Positions 10,851-24,289 of a stretch of DNA of 64,000 nt are shown here, piece after piece. Positions within the stretch are counted from its first letter, which is position 1. The number at the start of each line of letters is the position of its first letter. A program made the translations under genes and the position numbers. The notes beneath the pieces are model-generated. The model did not search any database and was not told where the DNA came from. It worked only from the letters and a program-made list of their open reading frames with translations. The DNA is from Trichuris trichiura (lineage: Eukaryota; Nematoda; Enoplea; Trichinellida; Trichuridae), in NCBI GenBank assembly GCA_037903355.1, contig JBAJFE010000027.1, positions 496,001 to 560,000 of the forward strand. Reading direction: 5' to 3'.

Positions 10851-13800
10851 ATGAGTGAAAACACGAAGGCAGACACCCCCTTCTCTCCTCCAGGGAACAA
10901 TTGCTCTCGTAGGTTGACTACGCAGACGCCCCTGTGCTTCGAAGGGGCACCAGTGTTCCCACTCGGAAATGCTAACTTCTTTCCCGTTCGGCGCAACTAG
11001 CAATTGCATATTCCACAATCACTCTTCCAGGCAGTCCGCAGTCTGTGGCATTCCAATGCGCCCTTCTGCCAGCACTTTTCAGAAACCTTGTTTAATTTCG
11101 TCCTGCTTCCTGTTGGCCTCGACGACCTCCAGCTCTACAGCTCTGGAACCGCAATAGTACACCCTTTGTGCTGCGCGTTTGGTTAGTCACAGCGTATCGT
11201 TCGGTGGTAGAAGGGAAACAGGTGTCGCACCAGTCACGACCTCAGGCGACACTAGTCTAAGTTTTCAGTAATTTCGCCCACTCTCCTACGCGCTAACAAC
11301 GTCCGGAATTGGCACGACCCTTGGGTAACGTTCTCTCGGTAGCAGACCGGGAATAATTGTTTAATATAGGCACCGTGCTAAAATAAAGGCGCAAGTATAG
11401 CTGGCCTCCTCCCCTGCGCACAAAGCCGTTTCCACCAAGGTTCACCAATGTTGTCCACTCGCCCGGATTTAGACATGATCCACATTTTGGTCCTTCCAAA
11501 GACACCATTCCGTCCATAGACTCTAGGGTGGGCCAAATAGCTGGGAACTAACCATGCTGCTACGCAGAAGAATACGACGACGCGCATGTGATCGTCCATT
11601 TGGGCGACGTGGGACGCCCTGGGTCAACTATGTGATGTTCACTGTGCAGGCAAGATTATGTAAAAAAGGAACAACTGATGGAGGGCGCGCCCTTGCCGCT
11701 ATTGTCGATTAACGAAGCGTTCCCTTACGTCCAGGCGAATAAATTTTGCTTTCTTCTACACCGAAAATGGATAATGTGAGAACCGGAGGGTTTGGCTCTG
11801 CGAAGTCAGCTCTTATCGACGGAATGTGCGTAACTCGTGCCCCGTTTTAAACGGAACATGCGCTCTTGAGTGCTGGTTTTTAAATTTGTAAAGTTCCTGT
11901 TTGACTGTCACCGTGATGGTTACCCGCTACCGAGCGTTAAACATGTTTGAGTGCGCCGCCGAGGCGAAGGATTTCGTTTCTTTCCTTGTCCGCAAAGGCA
12001 CCACAAGCAGTGGAAACTGACAGCACCGCGGACGACCTCAGAGGATGCTGTTGCCAGAATGGTCCTTTCGGGCTGCCCCCTATTTCCAGCTCTGCACAGC
12101 CGAACACCGAACCAATTGTCGGCATTCTTGGAGCGCTGATGGTTCAATAAACTCTCTATCTGAGGGAAAACACGAAGGCAGGGAACCTCTTCACCTGTCC
12201 AGGGAAGAACTCTACTCGTGAATTGACTACGCTGACGATCCTGTGCTTCGAAACGGCACCGGGGTTCCCTCTGCGGAACGCTAACTTCTTTTCCGCTCAG
12301 CGCAACTGGGAGTTGTATATTCCTCAGTTATTCTTCGATGCAGCCCGCAGTTTGTGGCATTTCTATGCTCCCTTTTGCAGTCCGTTTTCAGAAAGAATTC
12401 TTGATTTCGTCCTGCATCCTCTAGGCTCCGACGAAATGCTGCTCTCCAGCTCACGAACCGCAATACTATCACCTTAGTTCTCCTTGTTTCGTCAGTCACA
12501 GCTAATCGTTCCGTGAATAGAAGGGAAGCAGGTTCCGCACACTGCACAACGTCAGGGGACACTAGCCGAAATTTTGAGAAATTTGGTAAACTCTCTTATG
12601 CGCTGACCACGTCCACAATTTTCAGAAGCGTTCGGTAACGTTCTCTCGACAGCAGGCGAGTGATAAGTGTTAAGTATATGCACCGTGCTTAAGGAAAGAC
12701 GCAAGTGCAGCTGTCCTCATCCCCTGAGCACCAAGCAGTTTTCACCAAGCCTCACCAATGTCGTCCACTCGTCGAGATCACGGCGGGATCCACATTTTGG
12801 TCAAGCGAAGGACACCATTCCGTCCCTAGCCTTTAGGGTGGGCGGTATAGGTAGGAAGGAACGACGCTGCTACGCAGAAGAATACGACGACGCACATATA
12901 ATCGTCCATTCGGGCGACGTGTTGCGCCCTGGATCAATTATATGATGTTCGCAGTGCAGGCAAGATCATTTAAAAAAGGACCAACTGATGGAGGGCGCGT
13001 GGTTGCTGCTGTTGTCGATAACCAAACTGTTCTCGTATGCAGGAACGAATTAGCTTTCTTTTCCTGTACACCCAAAATGGATAATTTGAGAACGGGAGTT
13101 TACGCCTCCGCAAAGTCATCTCTTATCGCCGGTATGTGCGTAACTCCTTCCGCCTTTTCCACTGAACATGGCCTCTTGCCCACTTGTTCGTAAAATTTGT
13201 AAAGTTTCTGTTCGAGCATCACCGTGACGGTTATTCGGTACCGAGCGCTAAACACTTTTGAGTGCGCTGCTGCGCCGAACGATTTAGTTCCTTTGCTTGA
13301 CTGCAAAAACACCACAGGCACCGGATACTGAACGCGCCGATGACCATTTCAGAGGATATTTGTGCGAGAATGGTCCACTTCATGCTGCCCCGTATTTCGA
13401 GGTTTGCAAAACCGCACAGCTCACAACGCGTCGGCACTCTTCGAGCCCTGTTGGATGAATAAAATCTCTACATGAGTGGAAACACGAAGGCAGACACCCC
13501 TGTCTCTCTTCCAGTGAACAGTTCTACTCGTAAATTGACTACGCAGACGCCCGTGTGCTTCCAAAGGGCTCCGGTGTTGCCACTCGGAAACGCTACGTTC
13601 TTTTCTGCTCAGCGCAACTGAAAATTGCATACTCCTAAATCACTCTTCGAGGCAGCCGGCAGTTTGTGGCATTCCTATGCGCCCTTTTGCCAGTAGTTTT
13701 GAGAAACAGTATTTGATATGGTCCTCCTTCCTCTTGGCTCCGGCCACGTCCAGCTCTACAGCTCAGGAACCGCAATAGTATCTCCTTGGTCCTCCGCGTT

Positions 13801-16800
13801 TGATCACTGACAGCTTATCGCTTCGTGCGTAGGAGCGAAGCAGGTGCCGCACGCGACACGACGTCAGGTTACACTAGCTTAAATTATGAGTAATTTGGTC
13901 CACTCTCTGAGGCGCTGACGGCGTCCATATTTGGCACCACGGTTCGGAAACCTTCGCTCGCCACCAGGCGAGGCATAATTGCTCAGTATATGGACTATGC
14001 TGAAGGAAAGGCGCAAGTGTAGGTGGCCTAATCCCCTGAGCACGCAACAGTTTTCATCAAGGCTCACCAATGCCGTCCACTCGTGCAGATCTGAGCGGCG
14101 ACGGCAGTTTCGTCTAGCCAGGGACAGCATTCCGTCCTTAGCCTCTACGGACGGCTGAATAGTTAAGAAGGAACGATGCTGCTACGCAGCAGGATAGGAT
14201 GATGCACTTGTAATGGGTCGTATGGGCGACGTGGTGCATCCCGTATGAATTATATGATGTTCACTGTGGAGGCAAGGTTATGTAAAAAAGGACCCACTGA
14301 CGGAGGACGCCCTTTAGCGCTATTGTGGATAAACGAAGCGTTGCCTTATATCGAGACGAATAAACTTTGTTTCGTTCTACACCCAAAATGGAAAATGTGA
14401 GAAAGGCAGGTTACGGCTCTGCGAAGTCCTCTCCTATCGACGGAATGTGCGTAGGTCCTGTCCCGTTTTTCACGGAACATGGCGCCTTGTCCACTTGTTT
14501 ATCAAATTTTTAAAGTTCCTGTTCGACCACCTGTGTGATGATTATCCGTCACCCAGCGCTAAATATCCCTGAGTGCGCTGCTGCGGGTAACAAATTCGTT
14601 TCTTTCCTTGCTTTCAAGAACACCACATGCACTGGAAACTGAACGCACTGCGGACGACGTTAGAGGACATCTTGGCGACATTTTTTCACTTCCGGTTGCC
14701 GCGTACTTCGAGGCTTGCACAGCCCCGCAGCGAAGGATGCGTGGGCATTCCTCGACCGCTGATGGTCGAATGAACACTCTATATCAGTGAAAACAGGAAG
14801 CCAGAGGCTCGCTTCTCCCGTCCAGGGAAGAATTCTGCTCCCAATTGACTACACTGACGATGCTGTGCTTCGAAAGGGCACCAGTGCTCCCACTCCAATA
14901 CGCTAACTTGTTTTCTCTTTAGCGCAACTGGCAATTGCATATTCCTCAATCACTCTTCGAGGCCGCCCGCAGTTTTTGCCTTCCTATGCGCTCTTCGGCA
15001 AGCAGTTTTGAGAAAGATTGTTTGATTTCTTCTTCCTTCCTCTTGGCCCCGACGAACTCCACCTCTACAGCTCTGGAACCGCAATAGTATCTCCTTCGTT
15101 CTCCGCGTTCGGTCAGTCACACCTAGTAGTTCCGTGGGTAGAAGGGAAGCAGGTGCCCCGCACGACACGACGTCAACCGACACTAGCATATATTTTTAGT
15201 AATTTCGTCCACTCTCCTACGCGCTAACAACGCCTGAATCGGCACAACCGTTGGGTTACGATCTCTCGACAGGCGAGCGCGGGTAATATAGGCACCGCGC
15301 TGAGAGAAAGATGCATGCGTAGCTGCCCTCATCCTCTCAGCACCAAGTACTTTTCATCAAGCCTGACCAATGTCGTCCACTCGTCCAGGTCTGGGCGGGA
15401 TTCACATTTTGGTGCAGCGAAGGACACCATTCCGTCCTTACCCTCTAGGGTGGTTCCAATCGTTAAAAAACGGTGCTCCTACGCAGAAGAATACGACGAT
15501 GCACACGTAATCGTTCACTTAGGCGACGAGATGCGCCCTGGATCAATTACATGATTTTTACTGTGCAGGCAACATTGTGTCAAAAAGGAACAACTGATGG
15601 AGGGCGGGTCGTTGGTGCTGGCGTTGATAAACGAACCGTTAACGTACGTCGACATGAACATACGTTGTTTTCTTCTACACCCAGAATGGATAATAGGCGA
15701 ACGGTAGTGTACTGCTCTGGGAAGTCACCTCTTATCGATGGAATGTGCGTGGGTCCTGCCTCGTTTATCACGGAACATGACCCCTTGCCCACTTGTTTAT
15801 GAAATTTGTAAAGTTCGTGTACGACCGTCAGCGTGATGGCTATCCGGTACCCAACGCTAAACATCCTTGAGTGCGCTGCTGCGCGGAACAAATTCGTTTC
15901 TTTCCTTGCCTGCAGAAACACCACGAGCATTGGAAAGTGAACGCACTGCGGACGACGTTAGAGGACATTTTTGTGAGAGTGGTCCACTTCGTGTTGCCCT
16001 GTACATCGAGCTTTGCATAGCCGCACAGCGAACGATGCGTCCGCATTCTTCGGGCGCTGGTGGTTGAATAATCTCTCTTTTTCATTGAAAAGAGGAAGGC
16101 AGAGACCAGCTTCCCCCGTGCAGGGAAGAATTCTACTCGTAAATTGACTACGCTGACGATACTGTGCTTCGGAAGGGCACCAGTGTTCTCACTCGGAAAC
16201 GCTAACTTCATTTCCCTTCGGCAGAACTGGGAATTCCAAATTTCTCAATCACTCTTCGAGGCAGCCTGCAGTTTGTGTCATTCCTATGCACCTTCCTGCG
16301 AGAAGTTTTCGGAGAGATTGCTTGATTTCGTCCTCCTTCCCCTTGGCTCCGACGATCTCGAGCTGTACAGCTCTGGAAGCGAAATAGTATCTCCTTGGTC
16401 CTCCGGGTTTGGTCAGTGACAGCTGATGGTTCCGTGGGTAGAACCGGAGCAGGTGCTGCACTAGACACGGCGTCATTCCACAGCGTATGTTTTTAGTAAT
16501 TTCGTCGACTCTCTTACACGCTAACAACGTCCAGAATCGGCACAGCCGTTGGGTAACGTTCTCTCGGCGACGGACCGCAGATAATTGTTCAATATAGGAA
16601 CCGTGCTAAACGAAAGACGGAAGTGTACCTGGCCTAATCCCCTGAGCACCAAGCAGTTCTCATCAAGGCTCTCGAATGTCGTCCACTGGTCCAGATCTGG
16701 GCGGCAGTCGCATTTCCCTCCAGCCAAGGACAAAACTCCGTCCTCAGCCTCTACGGTGCGCCCAATAGTCAAGGACGAACGATGCTGCTGCGCAGAAGAA

Positions 16801-17925
16801 TACGACGATGCCCATGTAATCGTTCATTTGGGCGACGTTGTGCGCCCTGGAGCAACTGTAGGATTTTCGCTGTGCAGGCCAGATTATGTAAAGAACGACC
16901 AACAGATGGAGGGCGCGTCGTTGCCGCTATTGTCGCTTAACGAACCGTTGGCTTATGTCGACACGAATAAACTTTCTGTTCTTCTACACCCAAAATGGAT
17001 AATATGAGCACGTGAGGGCACGGCTCTGCGAAGTCATCTCTTATCGACGGAATGTGCGTAGGTCCTGCCCCATTTTTCACGGAACATGGCTTCTTGCCCA
17101 CTTGTTTATCAAATTTGTAAAATTCCTGTTCGACCATTAGCGTGATGGTTATCCGCTACCGAGCGCTAAACATCCTGGAGTTCGCTGCTGCGGGGAACAA
17201 ATTCGTTTCTGTCCTTCCCTGGAAAAACACGACGAGCAATGGAAACTGAACGCACTCCGCTGGACGTTAGAGGACATTTTTACGATAATGGTCCTTATCC
17301 GGTTGCGGCGTACATCGAGCTTTGCGCAGCCGCACAGCGAACGACAGGCGGCATTCTTCTAGCGGTGATGGTTGAATAAACTCTCTGTGTGAGTGAAAAC
17401 ACGAAGGCAGAGACCCGCTACTGCCGTCCAAAGAACAATTCTGCTCGTAAATTCACTACGCAGACGCCCCTGTGCTTGGAAAGGGCACCAGTGGTCCCAC
17501 TCGGAAACGCTAACTTCTTTTCTGTCCGGCACAAGTGGGAATTGCGTATTCCTCAATCATACTTCGTGTGAGCCCCCAGTGTGTGGCATTCCTATGCGCC
17601 CTTCTGCCAGTAGTTTTCAGAAACATTGTTTGATGTCGTCCTCCTTCCTCTTGGCTCCGACGACGTCTAGCTGAACAGCTCCAGAACCGCAATAAATTCC
17701 TTCGTCCTCCGTGTTTATTCAGTCACATATTATCGTTGCGTGGGTAGAAGCGAAGCAGGTTCCGCACGCGACACGACTTCAGGCGACAGTAGCGTAAATT
17801 TTGAGTAATTTGGTGCGCTTTCTTTTGCGCTAACGACGTCCAGATTTGGCACAACCATTCGGTAGCGTTCTGTCGGCAGCAGGGGACGGATAATTATTTA
17901 GTATATGCACCGTGCTAAGAGAAAG

Positions 17926-17930
17926 ACGAA
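17926..17930 (+). repeat. left target duplication of BEL-1
   Basis: ACGAA precedes the 5' LTR and ACGCA (23663-23667) follows the 3' LTR. The intact satellite has ACGCA at this place (AAAGACGCAAG), so this is a 5-bp duplication with one later substitution, matching the 5-bp duplications usual for BEL/Pao. Confidence 0.85.
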
Positions 17931-18154
17931 TGTTCCGGACAGCCCGAACTCTTCGATGCGTCTTACGGTAGAGAGAACCTGCTCATCGCTGGAACCGGTT
18001 ACGAAGGACAGACGAGTAGTTATTCAGTCGTCTTCTGGAGTTAGTGTCCGTGCGTGAGTGTTATCGGTACTATTCTATCGCGCGCCAGTCTGTATTTAAA
18101 ATATGGAAGTAAAATAGTTATACAGTCGACTATCGACGGCTACCGGCTGTAACA
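17931..18154 (+). repeat. BEL-1 5' LTR
   Basis: This is a 224-bp direct repeat of 23437-23662, TG...CA bounded. A TATTTAAAATA stretch near 18092 could act as a TATA-like element; that is inference. Confidence 0.95.
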
Positions 18155-18157
18155 TTC

Positions 18158-18175
18158 TGGTCCATTGAGGCGGAT
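18158..18175 (+). promoter_or_regulatory. BEL-1 candidate primer-binding site
   Basis: Three bases after the 5' LTR the sequence TGGTCCATTGAGGCGGAT begins with the TGG expected to pair with a tRNA 3' CCA. The same place in BEL-3 starts TGGTCC. I could not identify the tRNA. Confidence 0.55.
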
Positions 18176-18212
18176 CGCTAGGTTGTTTTGGTGAACCGAA
18201 TGCATTGCATCT

Positions 18213-21200
18213 GTGGATAAGGTAAATCGAGAGAAGAGATCGCGGGCAGGCTTGAAGGCGCGGCTCACGGTACTTACTAAAGAGCTGAAGACGGTGTGCA
18301 GTACAATGGAGGATGCATTGGCGGTAGAAGAACTCTTGACTTGCGTGGATGCAGTAGCAGTAAAGGCAAGAAGCGTTCAAGAAGAACTTGAGAATTTGCT
18401 CTCTGAGGAGCTGGTAGAGTAGGAAGTCAACGTGTACATGATAATGGAAAGAGATATCAGGGCGCTACGTGTAGAAGCGAGGCAGTACATTGAGAAGAGC
18501 AAGGAACAGACGTTGTCTGCCAAGGAAGTCTACAATGGTGGCGCTTGTGCTCCTGCTCTACCTAAGTGGGATTTGCCAAAATTCAAGGGTGATGTTCTCT
18601 TGTTCACTGTTTTTTGGGACCAGTTTGAAGCTGGTGTTCATTCAAGATCAGACGTAAGTGACGTCACATAATTCGTGTAGCTAAGGACATGCCTGGAGGG
18701 CATTGCCTTTGATGCCATAGCAGGGTACAGTGAGACTGCGGCGAACTATGCCGCGGCAGTCGCTACACTGAAGAGTAGATTTGGTAGGCCGAACCTGATT
18801 GCGGAGAAGCACATCCTGGAACTCATGCAAACGGAAAAGTGTAATCGACCGACGGCTAGGGAACTGCGGCAGGTGCATGACACAGTGGCTAGGAATGTGA
18901 GAGCTTTGGTTGCTCTCAACAAAGATCCTTTAAATGAAACTCTGCCAGCGGCAGAGGTGCTATTAGCAGTGCTCAAGCAGAAACTTCCAGTATCGTGCGC
19001 AAGCTATGGGAAAGCAAAGTTTTGCCTGAAGACCAAGAAGAACTGACGTTGGACGCATTCGTCGAGTTCCTGCAATCACAGGTGGAAATCGAAGAGGCGG
19101 CTGTCGCTTCTGAGAAGGAAGGCTGCAAGAACAAAAGAAGGACAGAGCCCTCTGAACTAGAGCAAAGGCGCAGGAAGGACTGGTTTTCGTCAGCAGCTGC
19201 GCTTCAGGCGACAGTTCACAAAAGAAATATGTGCAGCTTTTGTTCTGGGGAACACGAAAACGCCACGTGTCAACGCTTTAAGAATGTCGGCGTAAAAGGA
19301 CGTTGGAAAATGGTAAGGGAAAATCGAGCCTGCTTCTTGTGTTTGGGAAGTGGTCATCAGATGAATGAATGCAGTAAAAAGGTGGAAGGGGTTCAGTATC
19401 ATCCCATGCTTGTAAAAAAGCGAAGGAGGGAGAAAGGTCAGGCTTCAGAGTTCCGCAAAGTTCAAGTTGACTTAGTAGGCATGCCGACGAAAGGAAGAGT
19501 TTTACTGCAAACAGCCCGAGCTGTGATGCGGACTATGACCGGAGATCGCACGGTGGTTATGTGACTATTAGACGCTAGATCGCAACGTTCTTTCATTACT
19601 GAAGAATTGGCAAATAGAATGCGTCTTAACGGCCCGCTGGAATATGTAGAAATTTCCACATTGGGTGGACAGAGCAAGTTCTGCAAGAGGACTCGACGAG
19701 TTCAATTTGCCTTCAGTGCTCTTGACAGTGGAGAGCAAAGAGCAGCTAAGCAGTGGCGAACGGTGGAAGCTTTGTGGTTATCAAAGATCTGCTCACCTAT
19801 CTAGGCGAATCCGTTACTTCAGAGGCGATGGAAACATCTGCATGGACTGAAGCTCGCTGATCAGTTTCCAAGAGAATGCTCCAAGATAGATGTTTTGATT
19901 GGTCTTGACTATTATTATGATTTTGTTAGTCAGGAGGTGCGTCATGGGCACGCAGGGGAACCAGTTGCCTTGCGAACCTTGTTCGGCTGGATAGTATGCG
20001 GCACTATGGGTGAGGGAAACAAGGTAAGAAATGTGCGATCTTTGCACGCGCAAGTTTAAGAGGACCCTAACGAAATTTTGAGAAAGCTTTGGGATCTTGA
20101 AGCGCTAGGCATCCGAGATGCGGAGGAGGCGAGGAGACGTCAGTCAACAGAGGCGATAAGGCGCTACATCGAAAGTATAACCTTTGAGGGGGAGCGATAG
20201 GTCTTTCGATTGCCATGGAAGACTGACGCTGTGAACTTGCCCAAAAATTATAAGCAAGCAAATGGGAGATTGTTTCAAATAGAAAGGAAACTTAGTGCTT
20301 CACGTCAAACGTCGACATACATGGAAGCCATGGACGCCTATATCTCAAGTGGCTGGGTCGAAGAGGTAAATTATGACAGTGGACAGTCGGGAAAAATTTG
20401 GTATCTCCCGCACCACGCAGTCTTCAGAGAAGACAAGACCACCACTAAGTGCCGCGTTGTGTTCGACGGTTCGGTACGCTATGAGGGTCAGTCATTGAAC
20501 GACCACCTAGAACCAGGCCCAGCGTTACAAACTGATCTAATTGGAATTCTATAACGCTTTCGTCGATTTCGGTTTGGGTTGCAAGCGGACATTTCAAAGA
20601 AATTCCTGCAAATAGGGTTGCACGAAGATGACCGAGATGTTACTGGATGGTTATGGCAAAACGTGAACACTGACATTCCACCACGGATCTTTCGTTTTAT
20701 AAGATTAACCTTTGGGCTAAAAAGTTCCCCATTTTTGGCTGTTATGGTGGTTTAGCACCATGCGCGTCTTCACATAGCAACTTACAAGCGAGCTGCGGAA
20801 GAAGTTCTTTCTAACATGTTCGTTGATGACTTCTTGACTAGTTGTGCTGACTCAGGAGAGGCTGAGCAGCTGGTGGACCAACTACGAAAGTTAATGCAGT
20901 TGGGTGGATTCAATCTCACCAAATGGAAGTGTAATTCATCATCGGTAGCAGAAGCAATAGGTGTGACTGACGTCACGGTGAACAATGACAGGATTGTTTC
21001 TAAAGTTTTGGGAGTGCCGTGGAACCTGGGACAAGATGCATTGTCATTTATCACGCCACACGGCGTGATTTCCAAGTCTCGTGAAACGAAAAGAGAATTA
21101 TTGAGTGCGGTGGCGAAAATCTTTGACCCCATGGGATTTTTAGCACCATTCACTATACGGGCAAAGATTATCCTACAGTCACTTTGGCAAAGCGGCACTG

Positions 21201-23408
21201 GTTGGGACGAGAGTATTCCAGATGTTCTGAACGCTAAGTGGAGCAGATGGAAGCAAGACTTGCATATGCTTCCACAGTTACTAGTTCAGAGAACCCTGAT
21301 ACCAGTGGACATAAATGCGGTCAGAAGCATTGAGCTGCATGCATTTGCGGACGCTTCTGAAAAGGCCTATGGCGCCGTCGTTTATATGAAAGTTGTAATA
21401 GTTAGCGCAAACAACTTTGTGGATATGGTTATTGCCAAATCACACTTAGCTCCATTGAAAAAGATCACTTTGCCTCGGCGGGAGCTGACAGCCGCACTTG
21501 TAGCTGCTCGTCTTGTATGCTACGTGAAACGAGAAATTGAAATGACGGTTGATCGTGTGGCATGTTGGAGTGACAGCAAAATTGCTCTGAGTTGGATACG
21601 AAGTCCATCTAAGAGCTGGAAGCCATTTGTACAGAAACGCGTACAAGAAATACAGGCATTAGTAGATTCAGCAAATTGGTACCACTGCGCAGGGAAAGAT
21701 AATCCTGCGGATCTTCTAAGTCGAGGGACAACAATAGAAAATCTGAAATCTAATTCTTATTGGTGGCATGGACCTGCATGGTTGAAAATGCCAGAGGGAT
21801 CTTGGCCAAAAGATGACAAAATGTCTGAACTGACAGACGTTCACGCACAAACCGTCAAACAGGAAGGACGTAAGAAAATCGTTGGTTTGCTAGCAGAGCA
21901 AAGCAGTGACGTGCAATATGCACTGGTACTACGCTACAGTAGTTTTGAACGCCTGCTAAGAATAACAGCTTGGTTGTTTCGTTTCGTGAAGAATTGCCGG
22001 CTGCCGAAAGAAATGCGGAATTATGGTCTGATCTCTGTGGAAGAGTTGCTGCAAGCAGAGCGACAGTAGTTCTGAAGAGTTCAGAAAGAGTATTTTGAGG
22101 ATGAGATAAACTGCATTGTGAAACATAAAGCGTTGCGCAGCTCAAGTAAGCTGCTGATGTTCGATCCATATTTGGACGAGGACGGACTCTTGAGAGTTGG
22201 TGGACGCTTAGAATCTGCTAGCATACAAGAAGCGGCAAAACGTCAGATATTGCTACCACATAATCATGTTGTCGTGGATCTCTTAGTGAGGAGATGCCAT
22301 GAACGCCAATTACATGCGGACGTGCAGCACACACTGGCGATTCTACGTCAACGTGTGTGGATACTGCGTGCTAGAAGCTGCGTGGAAAGAAACATTCGTA
22401 ATTGTGTTGTTTGCAAGGCTCAACGAACTGTTCCGGTTGAGCAAAAAATGTCATCACTCCCAGTGGAGCGTGTGAAGGTAGCATTTGCTTTGGAAAACAC
22501 CGGCTTGGATTTTGCTGGACCGATATATGTACGACGAAGAAGGACGTGTGAAAAGGCATATATATGCCTCTTCACTTGTATGACAACTCGAGCTATTCAC
22601 TTAGAGCTCGTAACAGACATGACCGCGGCACGATTCGTTCTGGCTCTTCGACGTTTTTTCGCCCGACGGGGTCGCCCGGCTATCATACAATCTGATAACT
22701 TCAAGACTTTTAAGTCTGCTAGTCGAGAACTACAACAGCTGTTCAGCGAAGACAACTCTGAGGTCATCCAAAGAGATTTGACGAACCACCGCGTACGCTG
22801 GAAATTTATAACCGAGAGAGCACCTTGGACAGGTGGATACTGGGAACGGTTGGTGAGATCAGTGAAAGGCCCACTACGAAAGATTCTTGGAGGGCTTCGC
22901 TGGACGAAGAAGAAACGCGTACGGTACTTTGCAACGTAGATGCTATGGTCAGTGCCAGACTTTTGACCTTTGTGGGAGATGACCCGAAAGATCTAGCCAT
23001 CTCACGCCATCTCATTTTTTAATAGGAAAGAAATCCGCAGAAATCTCAGTTTCACTACCTGAATGTGACACTGCAGTTAGGTCCGTAAGTGAACATACTC
23101 TACGACAACGATGGAGATATCATCAGCAATTGCTGGCTCACTTCTGGAGAAGATGGAAGTAAGAGTATATAACTACGCTGTCTGGTAGAAAGAAATGGAA
23201 CGTCGAACGTGAGAACCCACGAGTGAACGACGTGGTTCTAGTTGCAGAGGGTAATGTTCCTCACCACCGTTGGCGTTTGGGAATTGTGGTGGAAGCGCTA
23301 CCAGGACAAGATGGTCTCTTGCGAACAGTGCGTGTAAAGATTGCAGCAGGAGTAATTTCGCGTCCGACGAGAAAGTTACATCTCCTAGAATCCGCTAGCA
23401 GTCCGTGA
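18213..23408 (+). pseudogene. BEL-1 gag-pol, broken by stops and frameshifts
   Basis: Gag starts near 18213 (MDKVNREK if the first codon, now GTG, was ATG). It contains LPKWDLPKF and FWDQFEAGVHS, as in BEL-3. Stops interrupt it at 18420-18422 and near 18669-18680, and the frame changes near 19000. Zinc-knuckle cysteines lie near 19230-19380. The protease motif reads LLDARSQRSF at about 19565, with the catalytic D-A-G changed to D-A-R, after a TGA at 19562. RT spans about 20210-21000 with FVDD at 20819-20830 and stops at 20552-20554 and 20753-20755. RNase H has HAFADASEKAYGA near 21337. The integrase keeps its H-H-C-C ligands and the catalytic D (22508), D (22694) and E (22844). The frame shifts again near 22890, and the DUF5641-like tail ends at 23408. 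Confidence 0.92.
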
Positions 23409-23422
23409 TAATGGGCCATGCC

Positions 23423-23436
23423 CATGGCGGGAAGGA
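23423..23436 (+). promoter_or_regulatory. BEL-1 polypurine tract
   Basis: A purine-rich GGCGGGAAGGA lies directly before the 3' LTR. BEL-3 has GGCGGGAGGA at the same place, which supports its role in priming plus-strand synthesis. Confidence 0.75.
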
Positions 23437-23662
23437 TTTTCCGGACATCCTGAACTCTTCCATGCGTCTTACGGTAGAGACAACCTGCTCATCTCTGGAA
23501 CCGGTTACGAAGGACACAGACGAGTAGTTAGTCAGTCGTTTTCTAGAGTCAGTGTCCGTGCGTGAGTGTTATCGGTACTATTCTATCGCGCGCCAGTCTG
23601 TATTTAAAATACGCAAGTAGCATAGTTATACAGTCCACTATCGACGGCTACCGACTGTAACA
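23437..23662 (+). repeat. BEL-1 3' LTR
   Basis: 226-bp direct repeat of 17931-18154. The first two bases are TT rather than TG, and a CA dinucleotide is extra relative to the 5' copy. The target duplication ACGCA follows at 23663-23667. Confidence 0.95.
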
Positions 23663-24289
23663 ACGCACGTATAGCTGGCCTCATCTCCTGAGCACCAAGC
23701 AGTTTTCACCAAGGCTCACCAATGTGGTCCACTCGTCCAAATCTGGGCGGCATCCACATTTTGGCCCAGCCAAGGACACCATTCCGCCTTTAGCCTCTAG
23801 GGTGGGTCAAATAGTTAAGACGGAACGACGCTGCCACGCAGAAGAATGCGATGATGCACATGTAATCGTCCATTCGGACGACGTGGTGCACCCTGGACAA
23901 ATTATGTGATGTTCACTGTGCAGGCAAGATTATGTAAAAAAGTACCAACTGCCGGAGGGCGCTTTGTTACCGTTCCCTTACGTCGACACGAATAAACTTT
24001 GTTTTCTTCTACAGCCAAAATGGATAATGTGAGAACGCGAGGGCACGGCTCTGCGAAGTCATCCCTTATCGACGGAATGTGCGTAACTCCTGCCCCGTTT
24101 TCCACGGAACATGTCCTCTTGCCCACTTGTTTATCAAATTTGTAAAGTTCCTGTTCGACCATCACCGTGAAGCTTATCCGCTACCGAGCGCTAAACATCT
24201 TTGACTGCGATCCTGCGCCGAGCAATTTCGCTTCTTTCCTTAGCTGCAAAAACACCACAAGCACTGGAAACTGAACGCACTAAGGTCAA

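Larger units (their letters stand above)
4562..17930 (+). repeat. 1.31-kb tandem satellite array, segment 2
   Basis: About ten monomers, with the landmark TGAGTGAAAAC or a variant near 5453, 6760, 8070, 9542, 10852, 12161, 13473, 14785, 16083 and 17389. Spacing is 1298-1314 bp except between 8070 and 9542, where a local duplication of about 156 bp lengthens the unit. Several non-adjacent copies share variants: the monomers around 10.5, 14.4, 15.7 and 17.0 kb share a GGTCCTG variant after the TGTGCGT stretch. BEL-1 interrupts the array at 17931. No gene is supported. Confidence 0.95.
17931..23662 (+). mobile_element. BEL-1: full-length, decayed BEL/Pao LTR retrotransposon
   Basis: The 5.73-kb element has LTRs of 224 and 226 bp, starting TGTTCCGG (TTTTCCGG in the 3' copy) and ending TGTAACA, and a 5-bp target duplication. 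The internal region carries BEL/Pao Gag-Pol domains in the usual order: DUF1759-type Gag, zinc knuckles, aspartic protease, reverse transcriptase, RNase H, H2C2 zinc-binding region, integrase core and a DUF5641-type C-terminus. Several stops and frame changes make it non-functional. The LTRs differ at about 16 positions plus a 2-bp indel (about 7%, by eye). Its proteins and LTR start resemble those of BEL-3, so the two are members of related families. I see no env-like reading frame. Confidence 0.95.

Noticed and set aside
629..17930. rDNA intergenic spacer, histone or 5S gene cluster as an explanation of the 1.31-kb repeat
   Set aside because: I found no rRNA, 5S internal-control or histone-like sequence in any monomer, and divergence between copies is far higher than expected for such gene arrays.
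22940..23220. An env-like or extra gene between integrase and the 3' LTR of BEL-1
   Set aside because: The stretch is the broken C-terminal part of the integrase/DUF5641 region in shifted frames. No signal peptide or membrane segment is visible.
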